Positions 1 through 8,795 of a stretch of 64,000 nt of DNA are shown in pieces. The notes beneath the pieces are model-generated. The model saw only the letters and a list, made by a program, of their open reading frames with translations. It made no database searches and was not told the DNA's origin. This stretch comes from JBFGFX01 sp965232455. Its GTDB lineage: Bacteria; Pseudomonadota; Gammaproteobacteria; Steroidobacterales; Woeseiaceae. The first letter of the stretch is position 1, and the number at the start of each line of letters is the position of its first letter. The stretch covers positions 4,960,001 to 5,024,000 of the forward strand of contig OZ246981.1 in NCBI GenBank assembly GCA_965232455.1, given 5' to 3'. A program made the position numbers and the translations under genes.

Positions 1-665
1 GTACGCAGCGAGCGGGGCTTCCCGATACCGATCCGCGTCAGCAGGTCTACACTGAACGGCAGCTCCGGGTGGTGGTCGACGAAGCCGCAAAACGGGGCAT
101 ACCCGTCATGGTGCATGCGCACGGCGACGAGGGTGCGCGGGCGGCCGTTCTTGCCGGCGCAAGAAGTATCGAGCACGGCACCTATCTCTCCGACGACACC
201 CTGCTCCTGATGAAGGAGCGCGGCGCGTGGCTCGTGCCGACCTACGTCACCATGAACGAGATGAACGAAGAGCACTACGACTACGTATTGCGACTTCGGG
301 GCAAACACATGCTGCCTCACCTGGAGCGCGCCGTCCGCAAGGCGCACGAGCTGGGCGTCAAAATCGCGACCGGCGCCGACAACACTTACGACAGCGATTC
401 CATCAACCGTATCTCGATCGAAGTCGAACACTTCGTGCGCATGGGTATGACGACTTTCGAGGCGCTGCAGACGGCCACCGTCAGTTCCGCGGAGCTGCTG
501 GAGCTCGGCGACAAAACGGGGCGTGTCGAAGCGGGGTACGAAGCGGACATGATCCTGGTGCCCGCCAACCCGCTGATACGGATCGAGGCGCTGCAGGACG
601 TGCTGATGGTGATGAGCAACGGCCAGCTCGCGCTCAAACGAATTCCTTTTGCGGCGACGGATTGA
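1..665 (+). CDS. Amidohydrolase family protein, C-terminal part
   Basis: The frame is open from the window edge to a TGA at 663-665, so the N-terminus is missing. The visible 220 or so residues match the C-terminal half of metal-dependent amidohydrolases of the imidazolonepropionase/prolidase-like group. Visible marks are a His-containing strand (VMVHAHGDEGA), the SIEHGTYL segment that supplies another metal-ligand His, and the GADN segment near the catalytic Asp. The end folds back into the small beta-sandwich domain (GYEADMILVPANPL). Substrate cannot be told from this part. It ends 98 bases before the next gene on the same strand. Confidence 0.85.
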   Translation, partial: TQRAGLPDTDPRQQVYTERQLRVVVDEAAKRGIPVMVHAHGDEGARAAVLAGARSIEHGTYLSDDTLLLMKERGAWLVPTYVTMNEMNEEHYDYVLRLRGKHMLPHLERAVRKAHELGVKIATGADNTYDSDSINRISIEVEHFVRMGMTTFEALQTATVSSAELLELGDKTGRVEAGYEADMILVPANPLIRIEALQDVLMVMSNGQLALKRIPFAATD

Positions 666-721
666 CGGGAACAGTCATCGCCCGCCGGCGACCAGGGCCG
701 TCAATCCCGTAGACCTTGTGG

Positions 722-737
722 TGTGAGCGTGCTCACC
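722..737. promoter_or_regulatory. CRP/Vfr-like palindrome
   Basis: TGTGA-N6-TCACC matches the CRP-family consensus TGTGA-N6-TCACA at nine of ten positions. The inner arms GTGAGC and GCTCAC are perfect. Its centre is about 34 bases upstream of the start at 764, so it would overlap the promoter of the phosphatase-like gene. Binding is inferred. Confidence 0.45.
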
Positions 738-763
738 TCGTCGCCGCTTGCTAAGGTTCGGGC

Positions 764-1558
764 ATGGATGCGAGGCGGATTTCGGATCAGCTGGCACGGA
801 TCGCCCGGAGCGCCGGCGAGGCATTGCTCGACCTGCCGGCCGAGACGGTGAGCTCCCGACGCAAATCCGCCGGCGAATGGGTTACGACGGCGGACGCGAC
901 GTCTCATCGGCTATTACATCGAATGATCGCCGACGCTTTCCCGGATACGCCCAGTGTCATGGAAGAGCAGGACAATCCGGCAAGCTTGCCGGATACCTAC
1001 GTCGTGGCCGACGAGCTGGACGGCACGCACATTTACATGAACGGTCTCGACGAGTGGGGCGTCACGCTCGCGTACGTCGAGAGCGGTCGCCCGACAGCGG
1101 GCGTCCTGTACCAGCCTGCAACCGGCGTCCTGGTTCGATCTGCCCGGGGCGGAGGGGCGTGGCTGGGGGACCGACGGCTCACGCTGGACACGACGAGGTC
1201 GCTGGACGGCAATCTCATTGGCGCCGAGGTGAACCGATATCTGGAGTGGGACGAACTCGCCTGGCTCGGCGCGCTGGCCAGGCAGTGCGCGGGCGTGCGG
1301 AGCTTGGCCGGCACCGTCGGCAATGCGCTCGAATTGCTGCTCGGGCGCACGGTGTTGTTCGTGAACGCGCGCGGCGGCAAGGTCTGGGATTTTGCGGCGG
1401 CATCGCTCGCGGTGGAAGAGGCGGGCGGCGTCGCGTTGAGTCCCTCCGGTCAGCCGCTTTGCTGGTCGACCATCGAGATGGGTATCCTTTTTGCCGCCAA
1501 CGCCGGTGTCGCAAAGCAGGCATTGTCGCTGTCGCTTCCGCCCCATCAGCCCGAATGA
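764..1558 (+). CDS. Inositol monophosphatase / 3',5'-bisphosphate nucleotidase family protein
   Basis: This 264-residue protein has the length and marks of the Mg-dependent IMPase/CysQ/FBPase fold. The first metal-site motif is VVADELDGTHIY, where the family usually has DPLDGT; Glu replaces the common Pro but both Asp residues remain. The second motif is VWDFAAASLAVEEAGG, matching WDxAAGxLLxxEAGG. The usual acidic first ligand is represented by the MEEQDNP segment. The family removes phosphate from inositol phosphates, PAP or fructose bisphosphate in the cytosol; the substrate here is not clear. It is followed by an intrinsic terminator and preceded by a CRP-like palindrome. Confidence 0.8.
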   Translation: MDARRISDQLARIARSAGEALLDLPAETVSSRRKSAGEWVTTADATSHRLLHRMIADAFPDTPSVMEEQDNPASLPDTYVVADELDGTHIYMNGLDEWGVTLAYVESGRPTAGVLYQPATGVLVRSARGGGAWLGDRRLTLDTTRSLDGNLIGAEVNRYLEWDELAWLGALARQCAGVRSLAGTVGNALELLLGRTVLFVNARGGKVWDFAAASLAVEEAGGVALSPSGQPLCWSTIEMGILFAANAGVAKQALSLSLPPHQPE

Positions 1559-1611
1559 CGATCAAGTTTCGGCCTCCCGCCGCCGCTCTGGCCGTTCGGG
1601 TATGGTCGGAG

Positions 1612-1641
1612 ACCCGGGGGGCCGCACGTCCGGGTTTTTTT
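1612..1641 (+). terminator. Rho-independent terminator
   Basis: Arms ACCCGG and CCGGGT are followed by seven T residues. It lies 54 bases after the phosphatase-like gene and just before the converging SNF transporter gene. Confidence 0.8.
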
Positions 1642-1652
1642 CGAGGTGTCCG

Positions 1653-3032
1653 TTACCGCAGGTTCACGACAAATACCAGCGCAATGGCCACGGGAACCAG
1701 GTAACGCACCAGGAATCGCCACGTTTTGTACAAGCGCCCGTCGGTTATCTGCAATTCGTCCAGCGTTGCCGATCGTTTCAGACCCCAACCCGCAAGTATC
1801 GCGACCAAAACGCCTCCGCCCGGCATCATCCAGTTGGAGACGACGTAGTCCATGGATTCAAAAATAGTGCGGTTCTCGAACGCGGGTATGAAACCGAGAG
1901 GATAAAAATCCTGCAGCGAATTGAACGAGAAAACCGTGCCGAGGCCGGCAACCCACAGCAGCGACGTCACGGCAAGAACGATCCTGCGGCGCGACATGCC
2001 GCTGAAATCCTCAATTACTGACACGACGGTTTCGAGTATCGTTATCGCGGAGGTCAACGCCGCAATCGCCATCAGTACGAAAAACATCGGTCCGAGAACG
2101 GCGCCGCCGGGCATTTGCCCGAACGCGACCGGGAGCGTTGCGAATATGAGCCCCGGCCCTTCGGCTGGTGACAAGCCGTTGGCAAACACGATCGGAAAAA
2201 TCGCCAGGCCGGCCAGCAGCGCGACGCCGGCGTCGGCGGCGGCGACGACGATGCCGGCTCTCAATATCGAACTCTTGTGATCCATGTAAGCGCCGATCGT
2301 CAGCAATACGCCCAGACCGATGCCCAGCGAAAAAAACGCCTGGCCGGTTGCCAGCAGTACCGTTCCGGCGTCGAGCCGCGAAAAATCCGGAACGAAAAGG
2401 AAGGTCGCGCCTGCGGCAACGTCACCGGCGATCAATGCATAGATGATCAGGACGATCAACAACACGAATAGCGCCGGGGTCAGCCAGCGCAGGACTTTTT
2501 CCAGGCCGCGCCGGACGCCCGCGGCAACCGTCAAGGCCGTAAGGCCGAGGAAAACGAATTGCGACGTCATCATCCGGCCGGGGCTGAGCATGAGCTCGTC
2601 CAGCGCGGCCGTGGTTCGCTCCGCCGTTGTTCCGGAAAACCCCTTGGTCACGGCATAAAAGAAATAGTCGATGGTCCATCCCGCAATCACGCTGTAAAAA
2701 CTCAGTGCAATGAACGCACCGACAGCTGCCATCTGGCCGTAGTAGCGCCAGGCGGGGCTGATGCCGTCACGGTCTCGCAGGTTGTCCATCGTCTTGACGA
2801 CGCTGGCGCCACCGCGACGGCCGATCAGGAATTCCGCAACGAGCGCCGGAAGAGCGACAAGCACAATGGCGCAGACGTAGACGAGAACGAAGGCGCCGCC
2901 GCCGTTTTCACCGGCAACATAAGTGAATTTCCAGACGTTCGATATGCCGACCGCGCTGCCGACCGCGGCGGCCAGAAACATCAGGTTGGAAGACCACCTG
3001 CGCCGTTCCGTCGTGCCAAGCCCTGCGGTCAC
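1653..3032 (-). CDS. Sodium-dependent transporter, SNF/NSS family
   Basis: A 459-residue multi-pass membrane protein. TM1 carries the sodium-site signature of the neurotransmitter:sodium symporter family (AAAVGSAVGISNVWKF), followed by GENGGGAFVLVY, and TM6-like and TM8-like segments are evident. Bacterial members (LeuT, TnaT, MhsT) import amino acids with Na+; substrate here is unknown. The start is a GTG at 3032 that overlaps the stop of the aldo/keto reductase gene (GTGA). It is the last gene of a coupled operon beginning with plsB, an unusual setting for an amino-acid transporter. Confidence 0.88.
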   Translation of the reverse strand: MTAGLGTTERRRWSSNLMFLAAAVGSAVGISNVWKFTYVAGENGGGAFVLVYVCAIVLVALPALVAEFLIGRRGGASVVKTMDNLRDRDGISPAWRYYGQMAAVGAFIALSFYSVIAGWTIDYFFYAVTKGFSGTTAERTTAALDELMLSPGRMMTSQFVFLGLTALTVAAGVRRGLEKVLRWLTPALFVLLIVLIIYALIAGDVAAGATFLFVPDFSRLDAGTVLLATGQAFFSLGIGLGVLLTIGAYMDHKSSILRAGIVVAAADAGVALLAGLAIFPIVFANGLSPAEGPGLIFATLPVAFGQMPGGAVLGPMFFVLMAIAALTSAITILETVVSVIEDFSGMSRRRIVLAVTSLLWVAGLGTVFSFNSLQDFYPLGFIPAFENRTIFESMDYVVSNWMMPGGGVLVAILAGWGLKRSATLDELQITDGRLYKTWRFLVRYLVPVAIALVFVVNLR

Positions 3033-4075
3033 CGTGCGATGCCCGTGTCCTGCAAGTCCGTCCGGATGATCCGGGTGTGCACGCTATTGGCGTCGCGCTC
3101 CAGATCGTAGGGTTCGCCGTGCGGAACCGTCAGGCCCTCGAGGCACGCAGCGATGTCGCGCCGATCCGCTTCGTCCAGCCGAATACGGTCGAGCGCCAGG
3201 TTTTGTTTGGTCCTCGAGCGGCTGCCGATGCCGAGAATGATCGCCGCAACCGTCGGCTGGTCGAGCACCCATCTTGCCGCAATCGCGTCGATGCCGGCGT
3301 CGTGTTTTCCGGCGATGTCGGCAAGCAACGCCAGCAATCGCTGCAATGCGTCCCACCCGCCGGCGTCGTCGATAATCAGGCGGTACTTCTGCAGCGATCG
3401 GTTGAGAGAGGCGGGCGCCGGTCTTCCAAGGTATTTGTCACTCAGAAAACCGCCGGCCAGTACGCCGTAAGGCAACAACGCAACCCGGCGTTTGGTGCAG
3501 CATGCGGTCATGAGCCGCTCGGGCCGGCGATCGAGCAACGAGTATTGCGCTTGTATCGAGACAATGGATGCATTCTCGTCCAGCAGTTTTTGCAATTGTT
3601 CGGTGTTGAAGTTGGTGACGCCGAGCAAGCGGATTTTACCGATGCTCCTTGCATGCAGCAGGCGCTCGTACATACGCTCGAGCCCGGCGACGGCGTAATC
3701 CCACCAATGAAACTGCACCAGATCGAGCCTTTCGACGCCAAGCTTTTTCATGGACTGATCGATGACCGTATCGATCTTCTCATCGTCGAGTTCCGCCAAA
3801 GAGCGCTTGTTCGGCACGAATTTGGTATGAACCTGAATCGCGGCGGGGTCGGCGAGTGTCCGGCGAAATTCGCCGAGCAGTTCCTCGGTGCCGGTGTAAA
3901 TGTCGGCGCAGTCGAAGGTGGTGAATCCGTGGTCCACCAGCTCGGCAAAACGGCGCAACGTGTCCTTTCGGGATTCCGTCCCGCCGCCGTGATCGGGCGT
4001 AAGCTGCCAGCAGCCGTTGATTATTTGCGCGATGGTATAACCCGGCGCAAGCTCTACGCGCGGTACGTCAGTCAT
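3029..4075 (-). CDS. Aldo/keto reductase family protein
   Basis: A 348-residue NADPH-dependent oxidoreductase of the AKR TIM-barrel superfamily. The catalytic tetrad is visible: Asp and Tyr in FDCADIYTGTEELLG, Lys in HTKFVP, and His in VQFHWWDY. The C-terminal nucleotide-binding region is present (GIGSRSRTKQNL). The longest frame starts at 4114, but the ATG at 4075 overlaps the end of the TIGR04076 gene by only 8 bases and begins at the family's usual N-terminus. The stop overlaps the SNF start. Substrate unknown. Confidence 0.87.
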   Translation of the reverse strand: MTDVPRVELAPGYTIAQIINGCWQLTPDHGGGTESRKDTLRRFAELVDHGFTTFDCADIYTGTEELLGEFRRTLADPAAIQVHTKFVPNKRSLAELDDEKIDTVIDQSMKKLGVERLDLVQFHWWDYAVAGLERMYERLLHARSIGKIRLLGVTNFNTEQLQKLLDENASIVSIQAQYSLLDRRPERLMTACCTKRRVALLPYGVLAGGFLSDKYLGRPAPASLNRSLQKYRLIIDDAGGWDALQRLLALLADIAGKHDAGIDAIAARWVLDQPTVAAIILGIGSRSRTKQNLALDRIRLDEADRRDIAACLEGLTVPHGEPYDLERDANSVHTRIIRTDLQDTGIAR

Positions 4076-4412
4076 TGTCGGCAGCCGATAAAGGCACCAC
4101 CGTCGTTTCGCCATGCCGAAACGTCGTTTTACCGATCCGCGTTATTCTGAAACGGGCACCGCAATTCGGATCGGGACAGGCAACCTCCGCGTCGGTTGTC
4201 ATCCAGTCGTGGTCGTGCGTCATGCGCTGTTTTGCCGGCAGGAGCGGCAGAATGGCCGCCAGTGCGTACATCGAGAAGGAATGATCGGCGGGAAACGAGA
4301 GATTTTCGCCGGACACCTCGAAATAGCCGCCGACTTCGTGACTGCAAACCATCGACTCCGGATCTCCAACGACCTCGACTCGCAGGTCCCACAGCTCGAA
4401 TTCGTCATTCAT
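4068..4412 (-). CDS. TIGR04076 family protein
   Basis: A 114-residue protein of the small TIGR04076 family. It shows the typical order: LRVEVVGD strand, a Cys-His pair (CSHEVGGYFEV), the hydrophobic MYALAAILPLLPAKQR segment, and CPDPNCGARFRITRI near the end. The function of the family is not established; the conserved Cys/His residues suggest metal or redox chemistry. Its start overlaps the plsB stop by four bases (ATGA), and its end overlaps the aldo/keto reductase start, so translation is likely coupled. Confidence 0.8.
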   Translation of the reverse strand: MNDEFELWDLRVEVVGDPESMVCSHEVGGYFEVSGENLSFPADHSFSMYALAAILPLLPAKQRMTHDHDWMTTDAEVACPDPNCGARFRITRIGKTTFRHGETTVVPLSAADND

Positions 4413-6769
4413 GATTCGCTCGTCTTGTCATCCAACGCAATCGCAAGTATCTGATCCAGCCACCCATCGATACGGATGAACTCCCGGTAGAATTCCTTGC
4501 GAGCGTCCGCCTTTCCCGCCGCGAGCAACCCTCTATACTTCGCCAACTTCAGGCCCGTTCCGTACAGGGTCCTCGAAACGGATTCCGCCGAGAACACCCG
4601 GCCTTGCAACAATTGCTGCTTGCCGGTCTTGAGGCACTGCGTCAGAAAATCAGCTTCGTCGTCGAGGGCGTCCTCTCCCTTCGTCACCAGCACTTTCGCC
4701 GCGACGCGATACGCGTCCACAAACGAGCGCAACACGACATGAGCGACAAGCGGACGGACCTCACGCAGTAAATTCGCCACGCCTGTGTCTTTCTGCCGAA
4801 GGGCTTCTTCCCAATCGGGAAAGCGATCACGTGCACGGCTGTCGATTTCGCCACGGTAGCTCGCCCTGCGCGGGAAATAGAACTCGAACTTGAACAGTTC
4901 CCGAAGGTTCGTCGCTGCCGAGAAAAACGTCTCCAGGGAATCATCCGGTTCGGCAGCGGCGGCTAGCAACGAAATCTCGACAAACGCGTCAAGTACAAAA
5001 TAGTGAATTGCCGTGTTGCGATAATAGGCGGCATTCAGGTGCTGGTCGGCGCCGATGGCGTAGAGCCTTTCGGTTCCGTCGTCGAGATAGTTCACGATGC
5101 CCGTCTGATGCAGTTCGTCGAGCGTTGCGCGTACGGCGTCGGGGTCGTCGAAGTCGGAGCGCCCGACAATTTCCAGCTCGCGGCGCCGCATCAAGGCGAT
5201 GCCGGATCGGGCGAGGGTTTGCACCTGTCCCAGGCTCATGGCCCGGTTACCTCCGGCGAGCAGGATCAGTGTGATAATCGCGGTGGCGGTGATAGGCGTT
5301 GCAGCGTTCATTCGGACCGCGACTTCAAACGCCAGGGTCGGCACGAGAATCTGTTTCTTCCGATTGTCTATGCCGTCGTCGAGTTCATCCCTGTCGATGA
5401 TGTCCGTGAGAGTCAGCGCTTCACCGAACCGCAGGTGAATCTTGCCGCGTGAATGGCCACGTCGAAGGAAACGCAGCGCCCAGGCCAGCCCTTCCGGCTT
5501 CTTCGTCCGGCCGCGCTGCTCGATCGCATAGTCCTCGACCTCGGTGATCTGGTCGTAGGCCACGCTGACGGGAACGAACGTAACGTCATACAGCTTCGTT
5601 CTCAGGATCGACTCGACAACGTAGTTGAACAACCCGAAACGAGGCGGAAGCAGCTTGCCGGTGCGCGAGCGCGTTCCCTCCAGCGCCCAAAGCAGTGAAA
5701 ACCGTTTTTCGATCAGGTAGTCGATGTACCGTCGAAACGTCGCCTTGTAAATCTCGTTGTCCTGAAAGGAACGCCGCAGGAAAATGATCCCGCTACGGCG
5801 GGCGAGGGCGCCGATACCCGGTGTCCGAAGATTAATGCCGCCAAAAGTCAGTGGCAACGGCAAGTCCGCATCGAACAGCACCAGGGACAGGGCCGCGGTG
5901 TCGAGCATCGATTTATGGCTGATCAAAAAGACGACCGGACGGGTGGTCAGCGTTTCCGCGACGGCCGCAAGTTGCGTTTCGTCGACGCCGATCTTCTCGT
6001 CATGATGGCTTCTGATCGCAATGCGATAGAGCGCCGTCATCATGTCGAGCGTGACCGGCGTTTGCGTCGCCGCCATCTCTTTCAGGTATCGCGCGGCCTT
6101 GTCGAGTACCTCCGACACGGGATGGTCGCGCTGCTGGGCAACGTTGGCGAGCATCTGCTGGAAGCTCTCGTTTGCAAAAACGTCGCTGTGCAGAATCCGG
6201 GGTATTTTGTATCGTGCGCCCCGGATCGTCCGCTCGGAACGCTCCAGTGCGATCAACGCCTGGCCGGCGATAAAATCCGCCAGCTCGCCACGTGGCCCTG
6301 CCGCGGCGGCACTGCCGGCATGCCGGTCGCGCAGATCGCCCAAGCTGGCACCGTCCCCCGCAACATAGGCAATTCGTTCCGGATGCCTTCTCGCGAGCCA
6401 GCGTCGCCCGAAGGGGCCGGGTGTGGCTATACGCCCGGAGACGGCCTCGAACAAGGAGCGTTTGCCGCCAGCGCTCGACGCCGGGAGCCAGGCGATGCGC
6501 AGGGGTTGCATCCAGGTACGATCGCCGTCCTCGAGCGTCCGTTCCAGTGATCCGTTTGCGCCGTCCTTCGACAGCGTGACGATCGAGTACCGTGGAGGGG
6601 AATCGGGTTCTGGTCCGTTGCGCGCCACCCAGCCGCGCAGCAGTTCTTCCTCAAAATCGTCCCTGGCATCCAATAGAAACGTTACCGCCGTTTCACGGTC
6701 TTTCGGCCAAGGCGACGACCCGTCGTCGCTGCTCTCGTTTTTCTTGTCCGTTTCGATTGCAGCCGCCAT
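4409..6769 (-). CDS. plsB: Glycerol-3-phosphate 1-O-acyltransferase PlsB
   Basis: A 786-residue protein, close to the E. coli length of about 807. The acyltransferase block I HX4D motif is seen as LISHKSMLD, followed by block II (FGGINLRTPGIGALARRSGIIFLRRSF), the block III arginine-rich segment (ALEGTRSRTGK) and block IV (VTFVPVSVAYD). It catalyses the first step of phospholipid synthesis at the inner membrane. It is the first gene of a four-gene minus-strand operon whose junctions all overlap. The N-terminal 25 residues are acidic and poorly conserved, so the exact start is less sure than the gene. Confidence 0.93.
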   Translation of the reverse strand: MAAAIETDKKNESSDDGSSPWPKDRETAVTFLLDARDDFEEELLRGWVARNGPEPDSPPRYSIVTLSKDGANGSLERTLEDGDRTWMQPLRIAWLPASSAGGKRSLFEAVSGRIATPGPFGRRWLARRHPERIAYVAGDGASLGDLRDRHAGSAAAAGPRGELADFIAGQALIALERSERTIRGARYKIPRILHSDVFANESFQQMLANVAQQRDHPVSEVLDKAARYLKEMAATQTPVTLDMMTALYRIAIRSHHDEKIGVDETQLAAVAETLTTRPVVFLISHKSMLDTAALSLVLFDADLPLPLTFGGINLRTPGIGALARRSGIIFLRRSFQDNEIYKATFRRYIDYLIEKRFSLLWALEGTRSRTGKLLPPRFGLFNYVVESILRTKLYDVTFVPVSVAYDQITEVEDYAIEQRGRTKKPEGLAWALRFLRRGHSRGKIHLRFGEALTLTDIIDRDELDDGIDNRKKQILVPTLAFEVAVRMNAATPITATAIITLILLAGGNRAMSLGQVQTLARSGIALMRRRELEIVGRSDFDDPDAVRATLDELHQTGIVNYLDDGTERLYAIGADQHLNAAYYRNTAIHYFVLDAFVEISLLAAAAEPDDSLETFFSAATNLRELFKFEFYFPRRASYRGEIDSRARDRFPDWEEALRQKDTGVANLLREVRPLVAHVVLRSFVDAYRVAAKVLVTKGEDALDDEADFLTQCLKTGKQQLLQGRVFSAESVSRTLYGTGLKLAKYRGLLAAGKADARKEFYREFIRIDGWLDQILAIALDDKTSES

Positions 6770-6937
6770 TTTCTCAGCAAGTCTCCCGACCCATGATTAC
6801 ACAAATCCGGCGCTGCAACAGTGCCGTTGGTTGGGCCGATGTTGGCGGTCCAGGCGCTGCATGCGACAAGAAACCCTACCGGCGCGCCGCCGCTGATATC
6901 ATGATGACCATCGATATCGTCGGGCAGGTGGGCTTTC

Positions 6938-8770
6938 ATGTCAGAGTCGTCAAACGACACGGCGCATTTCGAGGAAGCGGCCAAACAGCGGGTCCTCGAT
7001 GCGATCGATTGTCGGCAGGTCGCGGATTTTTCCTCACTGCCCGCGGACCAGCGGCGACTTCCTGCCGAGTTTCTGCAGGGTTTGATATCCGGTTCGAGCG
7101 GCGTTCGAGGACAGCTCTGCTGCCCGCTGCGCGTCCGTGGCGCGAAAATCGTCGGTGCGCTACTTCCACCATCCGAAATGCTGCACGGGGGACGCGCCGC
7201 ACTGCAATTCCGATCGTGCAGTTTCGACTCGGCGGTTGATCTGAGCGGCGCCGAGTTTCTGGTCCTGCGTTTCGTCGACTGCACGTTGCCGGCCTTCATC
7301 GGTGCAAGTCTCAGAGTCCGCGCGGACCTCGATTTTTCGGGCTCACAGTTCTCGGGGGTCAGCGATTACGAATCGGAACTGAGTCAGGTTGGTACTTGTG
7401 CGATTCACCTCAACAATGCGCGCGTCGGCGGCAGACTGGACCTTTCTTCAACGCACAATTCCCGCTTCAGCGCCGCCGGCACAATCCGGCTTGATGGCGC
7501 CCGTGTCGACGGCTCCGTTTCGGTGGCCGGCGCGCTGCTCGACGGTAGGGGCCGGACCGCGCTGAGTGCGCGCTCGATTATTGTCGGCGGCAACGTCAGG
7601 TTTGATTTGGCCGCCGGACATCGCTGCGAAGCCAGCGGCGAGATCGCATTCGTCGCGGCGCAGATCACCGGTGATCTCGACTGCGAAGGTGCGCGGTTCT
7701 GGAATCCGGACGGTCGCGCACTGCACTGCGAAGACCTGAAGGTGGAGTCGGTGTTCATATCGATGAACAGGGAGACGCAGCAGCGGTTCGAGGCGGCCGG
7801 CAGGCTCAATTTTCTTTCAGCGGTCATCGGCGGCAGTTTCTTCATGACCAACGCGCGCCTCGTACCGGGCCCGGACTATCCGGGCCTGCTCAACAAAGGC
7901 GGGCCGATCGCACTCAACCTGCGGCAAGCGCGTATCTCGAATGCGCTGGGCCTGAATAACATCGGCGCACTCGACAACAAGATGCAATCGGCTGAACCCG
8001 ACGACGAGCCGGTTCCGGTTCGCGGGTGGTTCTTGCTGACCGGCGCGGAGATGACCTCCATACTCGACAACGTGGAGACCGGCTGGCCGGCCGCGGGCTT
8101 TCTCGACATCGAAGGGGCGACGTATACGCGCATACGCCAGGTTGGCGGCGTCGAACTGATTGAGCAGCGCATAGCGTGGCTGCGCCGTCAGTTTCCGGGC
8201 GGACGGCCGACCTCCCGCAGTTTCCGGCCACAGCCTTACGAAGAGCTGAGCCGGGTGCTGCGTCAGCACGGCCAGACGCGCGAGGCCGATTCGGTAGCCG
8301 TCGAGAAGATTCGTATGCGTCTCGCGGCGCGGGTAGACGGCCCGTGGTCACGGGTGTTTCCAAGACTGCTGATGCTCATCAGCCATCACGGCTACTCGAC
8401 GAGTCGCGCGGTGCTATCGTTCGTCGCCTTCGTCTTGCTCGGTACCGTGATGTATGCGACCGCGCTGTTTGCCTTTCAGCAGCCTTTCCTGCCGGTCGAA
8501 TTCGAGCCTGAGCCGGTGACCTATCGGTTCGCGTTCGGCTGGCTGGAACTCGTCGCCGGCAGGGGCTGTCCCGGGCTGGACGTCATGCATTACGCGCTGG
8601 ATGCCGCATTGCCGGTGATCAATCTAGGTCAGGATTTGCGCTGCCGGTTTTCGCCGGAGGGACCCGGTCGCGAGGTGTGGCTGATGTTGCACAGCGCCTT
8701 TGTCGTCGTCGGAGCCGCGTTGTCCGCGGTTGTCGTGCTGACACTGACCGGCGTGTTGCGCCGGGACTGA
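6938..8770 (+). CDS. Repeat-rich membrane-anchored protein of unknown function
   Basis: A 610-residue protein. Residues 40-400 are built of short repeats of the type GxLxLxxARxxGxLDLxGA (for example ARVGGRLDLS, GARVDGSVSVAGALL, AAQITGDLDCEGARF), which suggests a right-handed beta-helix like that of pentapeptide-repeat proteins. Two hydrophobic segments follow near residues 490-510 and 585-607, separated by a Cys-containing loop (GRGCPGLD, DLRCRF). The linker before the first segment (HGYSTSRAVLSF) resembles that of pentapeptide-repeat membrane proteins. Similar proteins are sometimes labelled oxidoreductases without evidence. The start at 6938 has AGGTGGG upstream. Confidence 0.75.
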   Translation: MSESSNDTAHFEEAAKQRVLDAIDCRQVADFSSLPADQRRLPAEFLQGLISGSSGVRGQLCCPLRVRGAKIVGALLPPSEMLHGGRAALQFRSCSFDSAVDLSGAEFLVLRFVDCTLPAFIGASLRVRADLDFSGSQFSGVSDYESELSQVGTCAIHLNNARVGGRLDLSSTHNSRFSAAGTIRLDGARVDGSVSVAGALLDGRGRTALSARSIIVGGNVRFDLAAGHRCEASGEIAFVAAQITGDLDCEGARFWNPDGRALHCEDLKVESVFISMNRETQQRFEAAGRLNFLSAVIGGSFFMTNARLVPGPDYPGLLNKGGPIALNLRQARISNALGLNNIGALDNKMQSAEPDDEPVPVRGWFLLTGAEMTSILDNVETGWPAAGFLDIEGATYTRIRQVGGVELIEQRIAWLRRQFPGGRPTSRSFRPQPYEELSRVLRQHGQTREADSVAVEKIRMRLAARVDGPWSRVFPRLLMLISHHGYSTSRAVLSFVAFVLLGTVMYATALFAFQQPFLPVEFEPEPVTYRFAFGWLELVAGRGCPGLDVMHYALDAALPVINLGQDLRCRFSPEGPGREVWLMLHSAFVVVGAALSAVVVLTLTGVLRRD

Positions 8771-8795
8771 GCGTCGGGGCAGTTGAGCGTAGCCG

